Below, in pieces: positions 1 through 6,537 of a stretch of 17,050 nt of DNA; position 1 is the first letter of the stretch; every line of letters starts with the position of its first letter. Where the stretch lies: assembly GCA_900545755.1 (NCBI GenBank), contig URAG01000048.1, forward strand, positions 1 to 17,050, given 5' to 3'. Position numbers and translations under genes: made by a program. The notes under the pieces are model-generated. The model was given only the letters and a program-made list of their open reading frames with translations, was not told where the DNA came from and ran no database searches. Source of the DNA: an uncultured Cloacibacillus sp. (GTDB taxonomy: Bacteria; Synergistota; Synergistia; Synergistales; Synergistaceae).

Positions 1-32
1 TCGTGCATTGCGAAGAAAAATCTAAAATTTTC

Positions 33-1259
33 TCAGCCTCTCGATTTTTCGCACGCAGCTGCATAGATGCAGCGCCGCAGCGGCGTTCTGTAACCGTCAG
101 GAGAGAAATGCCCGCCGGACACTGGATAGAAATTCAATATGACGCCGAGCAGCCACTGCGTCAGGAACGACGCGGCGAATATTATGAAATTCAGCAGAGA
201 GAACACTCGCCCTGTCTCAGCAGCGTCGAAGAGCCGCCCTATAATAGGGAATGAAATCATCGACATTGTTGATAGGAACATCACGGGGCACCAGAGCGGC
301 GCGGCCTTTCCGCCAAAAAGCGCCAGCCCGCCTATTAGCAAAGAGAAGAGCACTCCGATACATGCGTAGAGCCGCTCCCACGTCATCCGTTTCCATCGAG
401 AGCAGAAATCTGCCGTCACGCCGTTCAGCAGATAGCCCGCAGCTATCCCCGCAGAGCTGAGCATCATCATGAGCCCAGCGCTCCGCTCGTCAAACGCCGC
501 CGCGTCGCACATCCACGGCCCTATCCAGAGGTAGGCGAAAGCGTAGAGCACCGCCTCCGTCGCCGTCACGACCGGCGCTACGTACCACAGCCGTTTGTCG
601 CCGACGAAGCGCAGCATCGCGACGGCGGAATTCAAGACTGTTTCGTCGCGCGCATCGTCATCGCCGTGTTCACGTTCGCGCGGCGCACAAAGAGCGAGCA
701 GCGCTATCGAAAAGGCGACCGCCCCACCGCTCGCGAACATTATCTGCCGCCACGTAAAATATTCAAGCGCGAGCGCCACAGGATGCGTCGCCGCCATGAA
801 GCCGATGCCGCCGACGAAGCTCTGAATGCTGAAGGCGAGCGGCAGCCGCCGCTTAGGCAGCCAGTGAGTGAACGACTTGAAAGACGATAGCAGCGCTCCG
901 GCGAAGCCGACGCCTATCAGCGCGCGCGCCGCGAGCAGCGCAGGATAGCTTGCAGCCGAGGCGAAGAGCAGCGTCCCCGTGCAGGCGAGCGACAGCATCG
1001 AGATAAGCGTGTTCCTGCCGCCGTACCTGTCAAGCATCACGCCGAGCGGGAACTGCGCAAGGCCGAAGGCGGCGAGGTTTACCGATACGAAGCCGCCGAG
1101 CTGCGCAGGAGAAAGGCCGAAATCAGCCGTAATATGCGGCGCTATCACAGACGTTATGCTTCCGATGAAGGTGCTTATAAAAAACGTCGTCCCGAACGGA
1201 ATCAGAAGCCACACAAAGAGCGGCGAGAATAATCTGTCGTTGTCCGTCAAGGTTCCCAT
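33..1259 (-). CDS. MFS transporter, C-terminus probably truncated or frameshifted
   Basis: This is an inner-membrane major facilitator superfamily permease of about 408 residues; the substrate cannot be told from sequence. About eleven hydrophobic segments are visible. The loop after the second carries the MFS motif A pattern (GVMLDRYGGRNTL, around residues 73-86), and a charged central loop (residues about 195-215) separates the two halves. The last strong segment is near residues 352-378. After GHFSPDGYRT the protein ends in a short polar, Arg/Cys-rich tail where a twelfth membrane segment is expected, so the 3' end may be frameshifted (see findings). An ATG at 1257-1259 and an in-frame TTG just before it are both possible starts; AGGAGGG lies 12 and 9 bases upstream of them respectively. 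The gene is divergent from the LysR gene at 2124, which may regulate it (inference from the common lysR-target arrangement). Confidence 0.8.
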   Translation of the reverse strand: MGTLTDNDRLFSPLFVWLLIPFGTTFFISTFIGSITSVIAPHITADFGLSPAQLGGFVSVNLAAFGLAQFPLGVMLDRYGGRNTLISMLSLACTGTLLFASAASYPALLAARALIGVGFAGALLSSFKSFTHWLPKRRLPLAFSIQSFVGGIGFMAATHPVALALEYFTWRQIMFASGGAVAFSIALLALCAPREREHGDDDARDETVLNSAVAMLRFVGDKRLWYVAPVVTATEAVLYAFAYLWIGPWMCDAAAFDERSAGLMMMLSSAGIAAGYLLNGVTADFCSRWKRMTWERLYACIGVLFSLLIGGLALFGGKAAPLWCPVMFLSTMSMISFPIIGRLFDAAETGRVFSLLNFIIFAASFLTQWLLGVILNFYPVSGGHFSPDGYRTPLRRCIYAAACEKSRG

Positions 1260-1325
1260 CAACCCCCTTCTCCCTCCTCACTGCGCATCTTGCCAAAAAT
1301 CCGCGGAAATTTGCAGCGTATCGCA

Positions 1326-1345
1326 GTTCCCGATTATATCACCGG
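1326..1345 (-). promoter_or_regulatory. Candidate extended -10 promoter for the MFS gene
   Basis: On the minus strand TGATATAAT gives a perfect TATAAT hexamer at 1333-1338 with the TGn extension. No good -35 hexamer lies 16-18 bases upstream, which is usual for extended -10 promoters. A start near 1326 would leave a leader of about 65 bases before the MFS start codon. Confidence 0.45.
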
Positions 1346-1461
1346 AGAAGCGGCCGCCAGCGCCAAACTGATTCCGTCCGCCATGAGGCTACGGCCTCTG
1401 TGCATGTTTCTATGCCAACGTCCTTGCTATGTACGTTCGTTTCGGCAGATATGTCACTGCT

Positions 1462-1518
1462 GCGGCAGACTGATTCGTCTCTCACGGAGCCGCCGTGTGC
1501 ACACGCGGTCTCTGCCGC
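1462..1518. repeat. Nested inverted repeat with a CGTGTGCACACG palindrome
   Basis: Outer arms GCGGCAGA (1462-1469) and TCTGCCGC (1511-1518) are perfect complements. They enclose a perfect 12-bp palindrome, CGTGTGCACACG (1494-1505), itself flanked by CCG/CGG arms with one unpaired C. The element lies upstream of the likely MFS promoter, so it is not in the MFS leader. Its role is unknown; it could be a protein binding site, a cruciform-forming repeat or debris of a mobile element. Confidence 0.5.
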
Positions 1519-2123
1519 CTTGCCTGACGAGAGCGCGGCTCAACATAAGCTTGTTATTGAAGCCTTTCATTAGGCAGATCAATCCGGATTTTGCTATTCA
1601 TTCCCAAGCGCCGAACGGACGGCGGAACCGATAGAAAACTGGAATCCTTCCTGTCGGCTGCGCCGCTTGTTTTTGGTAAAAAAAATTATGATAATAGCAG
1701 TCGTAGTTTAGAGTTGAAAACACGCTGTTCTGCTTGGGCCTTGCGCTTTATCCAAGCTACAGTATTATGAGGGTGAAGTGAGGAATTTGTTATAAACGAT
1801 ATAAACAGTTCGGCTTTCTCTATCGCGCTAAACGTCAGCGAATGTAAGGACTTTTTCACATTTTCGGTCGGCTCCGGCTTGTTCCTTTACCTAAGGCCGT
1901 CGGAGATTGCATGCTAACTTCTCGCGGCTGCGTGGAGAATGCCGTAGTTACCGGCAACGCCGCGCTTTGCTTCGTTTCCGCGTTGCCGCCGACAGAGCAA
2001 AGCGTGATGGTGCGCAGCTTCGACTGCATAACATTATCGAACGACGAGACGTTTACGGACGATTATGCTGCTGGATGTCCTTCGGAGAGATAGATGAGGG
2101 CTATAGAAAGGGAATGATATTTA

Positions 2124-3005
2124 ATGCGGCTTTTAGACCTTTACTATTTCTGCGCCGTCGCGCGCTGCCGGAACATGAACGACGCTTCAAGAGAGCTTGC
2201 AGTCTCACAGCCGTCGCTCTCAAAAGCCGTCAACAATCTTGAAGACGAGCTAGGCGTCAAGCTTTTCAATAGAGTCGGGCGCGGAATACAGCTTAACGAA
2301 TGCGGCACTGAGTTTTACCAGCAGGTCAGCCGTGTGTTGGTGCTGCTCGACGACGCCGTCGCGCAGGTACAAGATGACAGTAAACGGCGCGGCAGCGAGT
2401 TGAACGTGCTCTTCACCGCTGCGACATTCATCGCGCCTAAGATAAAGGCGCAGTTCTGCAAAAATTTCCCGGAGACGAACGTCCGCCTCTTCTGCTCCTA
2501 TTCCGCGACGCCTCGCGAAATACGCGACTGCGACATATACATATACGCTTCGCCAGCCACGGCGAGCGGCATGACCTCCATCCCCCTGATCGAAGAACCT
2601 ATGGTCATAGCATGCTCTCCGGAACATCCGCTCGCTGCGCGCGGAACGATAGACCTCATAGAGACGCAGCCGTATCAGTACATGTGCCTGCCTCCGCATG
2701 AGAACATGCACGAAAATCTGATAATCCACGCTCAGAGAGCCGGCTTCACGCCAAACATAGGCTTCTGCACCGAGGACTCCTACGCTTTCATAAGCGCGCT
2801 GTCGAGCAGCGACATGCTCTGCATGGTTCCGAAGCACTCAGCTTTCGCGGACGCGCCCGACTTAGTCAAGCTCGACATACGCAAGCCGGTTTGTAAGCGG
2901 GCGATATACATGGCGGCCCATCAAGGCGATAATCTCTCCGAGAAAGCGCAAGCCTTCTGGCTCTTCTGCATCAATTACTTCAAAAAACTCGGCGCTGAGC
3001 GGTAA
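2124..3005 (+). CDS. LysR-family transcriptional regulator
   Basis: A 293-residue LysR-type regulator, close to the usual length for the family. Residues about 3-60 form the winged helix-turn-helix, with the typical run ASRELAVSQPSLSKAVNNLE followed by LGVKLFNR. The rest (about 90-290) is the periplasmic-binding-protein-like effector domain, including the family's IPLIEEPMVIACSPEHPLA strand-turn region. The start is set by the DNA-binding domain beginning immediately after MRLLDLYYF; an AAAGGG sequence lies about 11 bases upstream. It is transcribed away from the MFS gene, the layout of many LysR regulators and their targets, but the separation of 860 bp is larger than usual. The effector is not predictable. 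The hut genes start more than 1 kb away behind another gene, so a link to histidine use is only possible. Confidence 0.92.
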   Translation: MRLLDLYYFCAVARCRNMNDASRELAVSQPSLSKAVNNLEDELGVKLFNRVGRGIQLNECGTEFYQQVSRVLVLLDDAVAQVQDDSKRRGSELNVLFTAATFIAPKIKAQFCKNFPETNVRLFCSYSATPREIRDCDIYIYASPATASGMTSIPLIEEPMVIACSPEHPLAARGTIDLIETQPYQYMCLPPHENMHENLIIHAQRAGFTPNIGFCTEDSYAFISALSSSDMLCMVPKHSAFADAPDLVKLDIRKPVCKRAIYMAAHQGDNLSEKAQAFWLFCINYFKKLGAER

Positions 3006-3098
3006 AACCAGATCCAAACCAAAGCGGCGTTACGCTGACGCCGCACCGCCGCCGAATCCGCCCGAAACACGATGCTGTTGTGTTTTTGTTTATAGATG

Positions 3099-3143
3099 AA
3101 AAGTCTGAGAATTTTAAGTGTGAGTTAAAATTCCCAGACTTTT
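3099..3143. terminator. Bidirectional intrinsic terminator between lysR and the MBL gene
   Basis: A 19-base stem with one mismatch (3099-3117 against 3125-3143) and a 7-base loop. It is bounded by AAAA on the left and TTTT on the right, so it gives a U-run in either direction. It sits between the convergent LysR and metallo-hydrolase genes and can end both transcripts. Confidence 0.85.
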
Positions 3144-3244
3144 GCAGTTTCACGAGATCATATCGATTTTATGTAAAATGATATATGTCTTATAATATTG
3201 ATAACATTATGAATTGCAGCGGCATTCCTGCGCCCTTGCACACT

Positions 3245-4048
3245 CTACAGCTTGATTACCTCCAAATCGTCCGGGACGAAAAGGTTACCGTGGTAATACT
3301 TCAGCCCCTCCGACGTGTAGAGTTTTTTGCGGTTTTTGATGTTTTTGTCTTCGGTGTGGTAAAGCAGAAGGTTTTCAACTCCCAGACGTTCGGCAAGCTC
3401 GCAAGCGTCTTTTACGGTCGAGTGGTGTTTCTCATAGGGCTTGAACTTATCGGCCTGCGAATGGAGGCAGAAGGCTTCGTGGAGCAGCCATTTACTTCCT
3501 TCGGCGAAGCCGCGCTCGCATTCGTTGTAGGGTTCGTCGCCGCAGCAAGTGAGTTTTTCGCCTCCGCCCAAATCCATGCTGAAGCCGTACTGCTTAGCCT
3601 TCGTCGAGCGGATGTCAAAGAAGGCGAATTTCCTGCCTATGATTTCAAGCTCTTCGCAGTCGCCCACCGTTATCAGCCGCAACCTGTCTCCGACGAAGGC
3701 AGATTCCTTCGCGCCGAGCAGCTTACGCGCCATGTCGTCGATTAACGCTGTGACCTCGTCGTGCGCATAGATTCGCGCCTCGCCGTCGTACGTGCCGCGG
3801 CTCATGTTTTGACATATCATGCGCACCATCCAGATAATGCCGAGCAGGTGGTCGATGTGCTTGTGTGTTACAAAGATGTCGCGTATATCCTTCCAGTCGA
3901 TTCCGGCAAGCTTCAACCTGCTCAGTATCCCATTGCCTCCTCCGCCGTCTACGAGCAGATGGCTGCCGTCCTCGCCTGTAAGCACGAAGCAGGTGTTGTA
4001 GCATTCGGTTACTGTGGCGTTGCCGGTCCCGAGCATTGTTATCTTCAT
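3245..4048 (-). CDS. Metallo-beta-lactamase-fold hydrolase, RNase Z-like
   Basis: A 267-residue metallo-beta-lactamase-fold protein of the RNase Z/ElaC-like type. The metal-binding signature is THKHIDHLLG, giving His62, His64, Asp66 and His67 (HxHxDH). The N-terminal strand MKITMLGTGNA and LLVDGGGGNG are typical, and later HHSTVKDA and LLYHTED supply the remaining metal-ligand positions of the fold. I start at the ATG at 4046-4048, where family homology begins; an upstream ATG (4081) and a longer frame to 4141 would add a basic extension without family character. It probably cleaves a phosphodiester or related bond, but the substrate is unknown. A true tRNA 3'-processing RNase Z would be expected to carry the flexible exosite arm, which I do not clearly see. 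It lies downstream of hutU on the same strand, behind a terminator. Confidence 0.82.
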   Translation of the reverse strand: MKITMLGTGNATVTECYNTCFVLTGEDGSHLLVDGGGGNGILSRLKLAGIDWKDIRDIFVTHKHIDHLLGIIWMVRMICQNMSRGTYDGEARIYAHDEVTALIDDMARKLLGAKESAFVGDRLRLITVGDCEELEIIGRKFAFFDIRSTKAKQYGFSMDLGGGEKLTCCGDEPYNECERGFAEGSKWLLHEAFCLHSQADKFKPYEKHHSTVKDACELAERLGVENLLLYHTEDKNIKNRKKLYTSEGLKYYHGNLFVPDDLEVIKL

Positions 4049-4139
4049 TTCTGTAATTTGCCGCCTTTTTCCCAATTTCATTCTTCGGACGCGTGCGCCC
4101 TGAAACGGAATAAATAATATCATTATTGCCGCAGGACGC

Positions 4140-4178
4140 AAGAAAGCCGCGGCGTTTTGGCTGCGCCGCGGCTTTCTT
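4140..4178 (-). terminator. Intrinsic terminator after hutU
   Basis: A perfect 15-base stem, very GC-rich at its core (4140-4154 against 4164-4178), with a 9-base loop. It lies 27 bp past the hutU stop and upstream of the metallo-hydrolase start. The U-run is short (TCTTG on the minus strand), so it may be leaky, letting some hutU transcription reach the next gene. Confidence 0.75.
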
Positions 4179-4204
4179 GTTTATGTCATATAATTTTGAT
4201 AACG

Positions 4205-6223
4205 TTATTTGCTCTTCGCTACGAGCTCGGTGAGATAAGCGTCGTCGGCAATGTACGGGAGCGTGATGTGTCCGTCGCTGCGTTTTGCGTTGAAGGTCTC
4301 TACCGTCTCAATGGCGTGCTCGTTGCGCGCCCAAGCGCGTCTCGCTACTCCGCTGATGACGTCCCAGCTCATGGACTCGAGGATTATCCTGTCGACTCTC
4401 TCGCTTCCGTCAAGGACAAGCCCGAAGCCGCCGTTGATCGCCTTGCCGGTTCCAACGCCGCCGCCGTTATGGAGCGCGACGAGGCTCATACCGCGGGCGC
4501 AGTTTCCGGCGAAGGTGTGGATAGCCATTTCCGCCATGACATTGCTGCCGTCGTAGATGTTCGAGGTCTCACGGTACGGCGAGTCGGTGCCGGATACGTC
4601 GTGGTGGTCGCGTCCAAGCATGACGGGGCCGATTTCTCCGTTGCGGACCATTTCGTTGAAGCGGAGCGCTATCTTCATGCGGCCCTCTTCATCCTGATAG
4701 AGGATGCGGCACTGCGTACCAACGACGAGCTTGTTCTTCTCAGCGTCGCGAATCCAGACCCAGTTGTCGTGATCCTGGAAGCGGCGGGTTTCATCAATGC
4801 ATTCCATAGCAGCGTGGTCTGTCTTGACAAGGTCCTCTGGGTTGCGCGAGAGACAGCACCAGCGGAACGGTCCGTAGCCGTAGTCGAAGAGGAGCGGCCC
4901 CATGATGTCCTCGACGTAGGAGGGGAAGATGAAGCCCTCAAAGGTATTTTCGCCGTTTTTCGCGATTTCCTTTACGCCAGAATCAAATACCGCGCGCATG
5001 AAGGCGTTGCCGTAGTCGAAGAAGTAGGCTCCCTTTGCAACGAGGGCCTTGATGAGCTCGAAGTGTTTCTTGAGCGTCTTGTTGACGAGACGGACGAATT
5101 CGTCGTGATCCTCGGCGAGCAGGCGCGTCCTCTCTTCAAAGCTGATTCCCTGCGGGCAGTAGCCGCCGTCGTAGACGGCGTGGCATGAGGTCTGGTCGGA
5201 CAGAAGTTCGACGTTCTTATTATTGTCGAGGGCATACTGGAGAAGGTCGACAATGTTGCCTTCGTAGGCTATCGAGAGCGGCTTGCCCTCGGCCATCGCT
5301 TCTTCGGCCCACGCAAAAGCTTCGGGGAGTTCCTTCGTCCTTCTGCTGACCCAGCCCTGGTTGTAACGGGTGTCGATGCGCGACGGGTCGACTTCCGCGA
5401 TGATCGCGGCGGCTCCCGCTATTTCGGCTGCTTTCGGCTGAGCGCCGCTCATTCCGCCTAGTCCCGACGAAATGAAGAGGTGTCCCGCAAGTCCCTTGCC
5501 CTCGGCGAGATGGAACTTCTTGCGTCCCGCGTTGAGCAGCGTGTTGTATGTTCCGTGGACGATTCCCTGCGGCCCAATGTACATCCAGCCGCCGGCCGTC
5601 ATCTGCCCGTAGTTCGCCACGCCGAGCGCCGTCGCGCGGCGGAAGTTCTCCGGGTCGTCGAAGAGCCCGACCATGAGGCCGTTCGTGAGGATGACGCGCG
5701 GCGCGGAGGGGTGCGAGCGGAAAAGCCCGAGCGGATGGCCCGACTGCACTACGAGCGTCTGGTCCTGCGTGACGATTTCAAGATATTTCTTTATAAGGAG
5801 GTACTGCATCCAGTTCTGGCAGACCTGCCCCGTCTCTCCATAGGTGACGAGCTCGTATGGATAGAGCGCCACGTCGAAGTCGAGGTTGTTGTCGATCATC
5901 ACCTGGATGGCCTTGCCTTCGATGCACTTGCCCTTATATTCGTCGATGGGCTTGCCGTAGAGCTTCCCTTTCGGACGGAAACGGTAGCCGTATATGCGTC
6001 CGTGCTCCTGATATTCCTTGAGGAACTCGGGGGCGAGCTCTTTGTGGTATTTCTCGGGAATGTAGCGCAGCGCGTTCTTTAGCGCGAGGACTACTTCTTT
6101 ATCGTTGAGGACCTGTCCCCTGTTCGGAGCTCTTCTTATGCCGGGTTCAAATTCCGGCATCTCCGGAAGTCCGTCCGGGAACTCCAGCCTAAGTTCTAGC
6201 GCTTTTCCTGCCGCGTCATGCAT
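4205..6223 (-). CDS. hutU: Urocanate hydratase (urocanase), long form
   Basis: HutU adds water to urocanate using a tightly bound NAD+ and gives 4-imidazolone-5-propionate, the second step of histidine breakdown, in the cytoplasm. Family landmarks are QSGHPLGLFRSHPSAPR, GGWMYIGPQGIVHGT, the glycine-rich NAD-binding run SSGLGGMSGAQPKAAEIAG, GYCPQGISFEERTRL (Cys356), and near the C-terminus HNGGGVGTGKAINGGFG with LDGSE. At 672 residues it matches the longer class that includes the animal enzymes, rather than the about 555-residue class of Pseudomonas and Bacillus; it has extra N-terminal and internal sequence. The start is firm: GGGAGGAA lies 6 bases before the ATG. It is divergent from hutH over a 314-bp control region. 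Confidence 0.96.
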   Translation of the reverse strand: MHDAAGKALELRLEFPDGLPEMPEFEPGIRRAPNRGQVLNDKEVVLALKNALRYIPEKYHKELAPEFLKEYQEHGRIYGYRFRPKGKLYGKPIDEYKGKCIEGKAIQVMIDNNLDFDVALYPYELVTYGETGQVCQNWMQYLLIKKYLEIVTQDQTLVVQSGHPLGLFRSHPSAPRVILTNGLMVGLFDDPENFRRATALGVANYGQMTAGGWMYIGPQGIVHGTYNTLLNAGRKKFHLAEGKGLAGHLFISSGLGGMSGAQPKAAEIAGAAAIIAEVDPSRIDTRYNQGWVSRRTKELPEAFAWAEEAMAEGKPLSIAYEGNIVDLLQYALDNNKNVELLSDQTSCHAVYDGGYCPQGISFEERTRLLAEDHDEFVRLVNKTLKKHFELIKALVAKGAYFFDYGNAFMRAVFDSGVKEIAKNGENTFEGFIFPSYVEDIMGPLLFDYGYGPFRWCCLSRNPEDLVKTDHAAMECIDETRRFQDHDNWVWIRDAEKNKLVVGTQCRILYQDEEGRMKIALRFNEMVRNGEIGPVMLGRDHHDVSGTDSPYRETSNIYDGSNVMAEMAIHTFAGNCARGMSLVALHNGGGVGTGKAINGGFGLVLDGSERVDRIILESMSWDVISGVARRAWARNEHAIETVETFNAKRSDGHITLPYIADDAYLTELVAKSK

Positions 6224-6287
6224 AGTTTATTCCTCCCATAGATTTATAAAATTCACGAGGCTTTCGCCTTCATCTTAATCTATGCGT

Positions 6288-6293
6288 ATAATA
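6288..6293 (-). promoter_or_regulatory. Candidate -10 of the hutU promoter
   Basis: TATTAT on the minus strand, preceded immediately by GCGCGC. A start would fall near 6281, leaving a leader of about 58 bases. No good -35 hexamer stands at the right distance (ACGTTT at 17 bases), so an activator may be needed or the true site may differ. Confidence 0.3.
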
Positions 6294-6313
6294 GCGCGCT
6301 TTTATAAAATAAA

Positions 6314-6343
6314 CGTAAAAAAATAAATTTATGGCTTTTTACG
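6314..6343. promoter_or_regulatory. Candidate operator: nested dyad upstream of hutU
   Basis: Arms CGTAAAAA (6314-6321) and TTTTTACG (6336-6343) enclose the perfect palindrome ATAAATTTAT (6323-6332), with centres one base apart. It lies just upstream of the candidate hutU -10 and about 30 bp before the hutH -35, a place from which one protein could act on both genes. No known operator sequence is recognised, and AT-rich DNA makes chance dyads fairly common. Confidence 0.35.
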
Positions 6344-6371
6344 CGGCCCCCGCCGTTTTATGTTTTTCTCC

Positions 6372-6399
6372 TTGACTTAGCCGCGTTTCCCACTATACT
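6372..6399 (+). promoter_or_regulatory. Sigma-70 type promoter for hutH
   Basis: TTGACT (6372-6377) and TATACT (6394-6399) are separated by 16 bases; both are five-of-six matches to consensus. Transcription would start near 6406, giving a leader of about 130 bases before hutH, long enough to hold regulatory structure. Confidence 0.7.
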
Positions 6400-6451
6400 A
6401 ATTGTAGCGCAAAATTTTAGGATCCAAAAGCTTTAAAGTGCGAAATAGGTC

Positions 6452-6472
6452 TTTTATATAACAAATATAAAA
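6452..6472. promoter_or_regulatory. Candidate operator: TTTTATAT-N5-ATATAAAA dyad in hutH leader
   Basis: A perfect 8-bp inverted repeat with a 5-bp spacer, 21 bp overall. It is placed about 50 bp downstream of the hutH transcription start and 50 bp upstream of its ribosome binding site. A repressor bound here could block elongation; as RNA it would be only a weak A-U hairpin. No regulator gene for it is identified in the window. Confidence 0.4.
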
Positions 6473-6537
6473 ACTTGAATTTATAGTATTATAGCACATC
6501 TTAGCTCATCATAAAAAAACACTGAGGAGGAATTTTT

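Larger units (their letters stand above)
1263..2123. other. Long intergenic region, no supported gene
   Basis: About 860 bp between the divergent MFS and LysR genes. Open frames here are short, have no ribosome binding site and resemble no family I recognise. The largest, 1907-2242, runs into lysR in another frame. The left part (1370-1530) is GC-rich and full of inverted repeats. The part from 1680 to 1870 is AT-richer and carries weak promoter-like hexamers (TTGCGC at 1741-1746, TATTAT at 1763-1768, 16-base spacer, plus strand). It may hold the lysR promoter and decayed sequence; I cannot show either. Confidence 0.5.

Noticed and set aside
1440..1530. Resemblance of the minus strand (GAGACCGCG...GGCTCCGTGAGAG) to a group II intron domain V and tail
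   Set aside because: There is no GNRA tetraloop, the 34-base domain V layout is not met, and no reverse transcriptase gene is near.
1911..2093. Possible 60-residue plus-strand gene
   Set aside because: No ribosome binding site, no recognisable family, and the frame is open only briefly upstream; kept as intergenic.
4157..5188. 343-residue open frame antisense to hutU
   Set aside because: A shadow of the GC-rich hutU codons; no ribosome binding site and no family motifs. hutU is unmistakable on the other strand.
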